DNA from: Plantago major
Lineage: Eukaryota > Streptophyta > Magnoliopsida > Lamiales > Plantaginaceae
Assembly (NCBI GenBank): GCA_026545765.1
Contig: CM048839.1
Span: 19,096,566 to 19,160,565, forward strand
Length of the DNA stretch: 64,000 bases
Reading direction: 5' to 3'
Part shown: one piece after another, positions 63,995-64,000 of the stretch
Position numbering within the stretch: the stretch's first letter is position 1
How the letters are laid out: the number at the start of each line of letters is the position of its first letter
Position numbers and translations under genes: made by a program
The notes under the pieces: generated by a model
What the model saw: only the letters and a program-made list of their open reading frames with translations
Database searches by the model: none
Told to the model about the DNA's origin: nothing

Positions 63995-64000
63995 TTCTGG

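Overview
This window is nuclear DNA of a flowering plant, almost certainly a eudicot. It has small host genes with many GT-AG introns in AT-rich sequence, plant-specific gene families (ATP-type PEP carboxykinase, a PQT3-like E3, a cystatin-like UPF0725-type protein), and a dense load of plant transposons (Stowaway, Tourist, hAT and CACTA elements, TRIMs, a Cassandra-like element, Copia and chromovirus LTR elements). The sequence does not name the species.

Layout: 1-260 is a TA/CA-rich microsatellite. 330-5280 is a transposon nest: CACTA coding debris, a Stowaway MITE, a short CACTA-ended element and a truncated Copia element on the minus strand with one whole LTR and a second partial LTR. 6977-11600 (minus) is an SPT2-type chromatin protein gene with 9 coding exons. 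13467-19693 (minus) is a complete 12-exon PEP carboxykinase gene with nested Tourist MITEs in intron 1. 20050-33545 is gene-poor: a three-LTR TRIM, LTR remnants, several MITEs, a Cassandra-like element split by a minisatellite plus Gypsy-like LTR block, and an hAT element carrying tRNA-like pol III boxes. 33546-38847 is a recent Ty3/Gypsy chromovirus with both LTRs.

39784-44391 (plus) is a 9-exon tRNA-dihydrouridine synthase 2 gene. 45421-47500 is a decayed PIF/Harbinger-type ORF1 element, followed by a Tourist MITE, a 665-bp hAT element and a Stowaway. 51411-52427 is an intronless PQT3-like zinc-knuckle/U-box gene that lacks the family's DWNN domain. Behind it lie a broken cystatin-like gene, a DUS2 pseudogene with internal exons lost, and a second, broken PQT3-like copy: a local duplication cluster. 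62840-63994 is the GID/CTLH E3 subunit gene RMD5, coding in one exon behind a 5'UTR intron.

The host genes are unrelated housekeeping functions (chromatin, gluconeogenesis, tRNA modification, ubiquitin ligation) and do not form a pathway. I found no convincing new multi-gene system. The most distinctive items are the duplicated and DWNN-less PQT3-like pair, the hAT element with a tRNA-like promoter and a triplicated B box, the three-LTR TRIM, and the split Cassandra-like element. Exon borders were placed by hand from GT-AG sites and reading phase; no database search was run.
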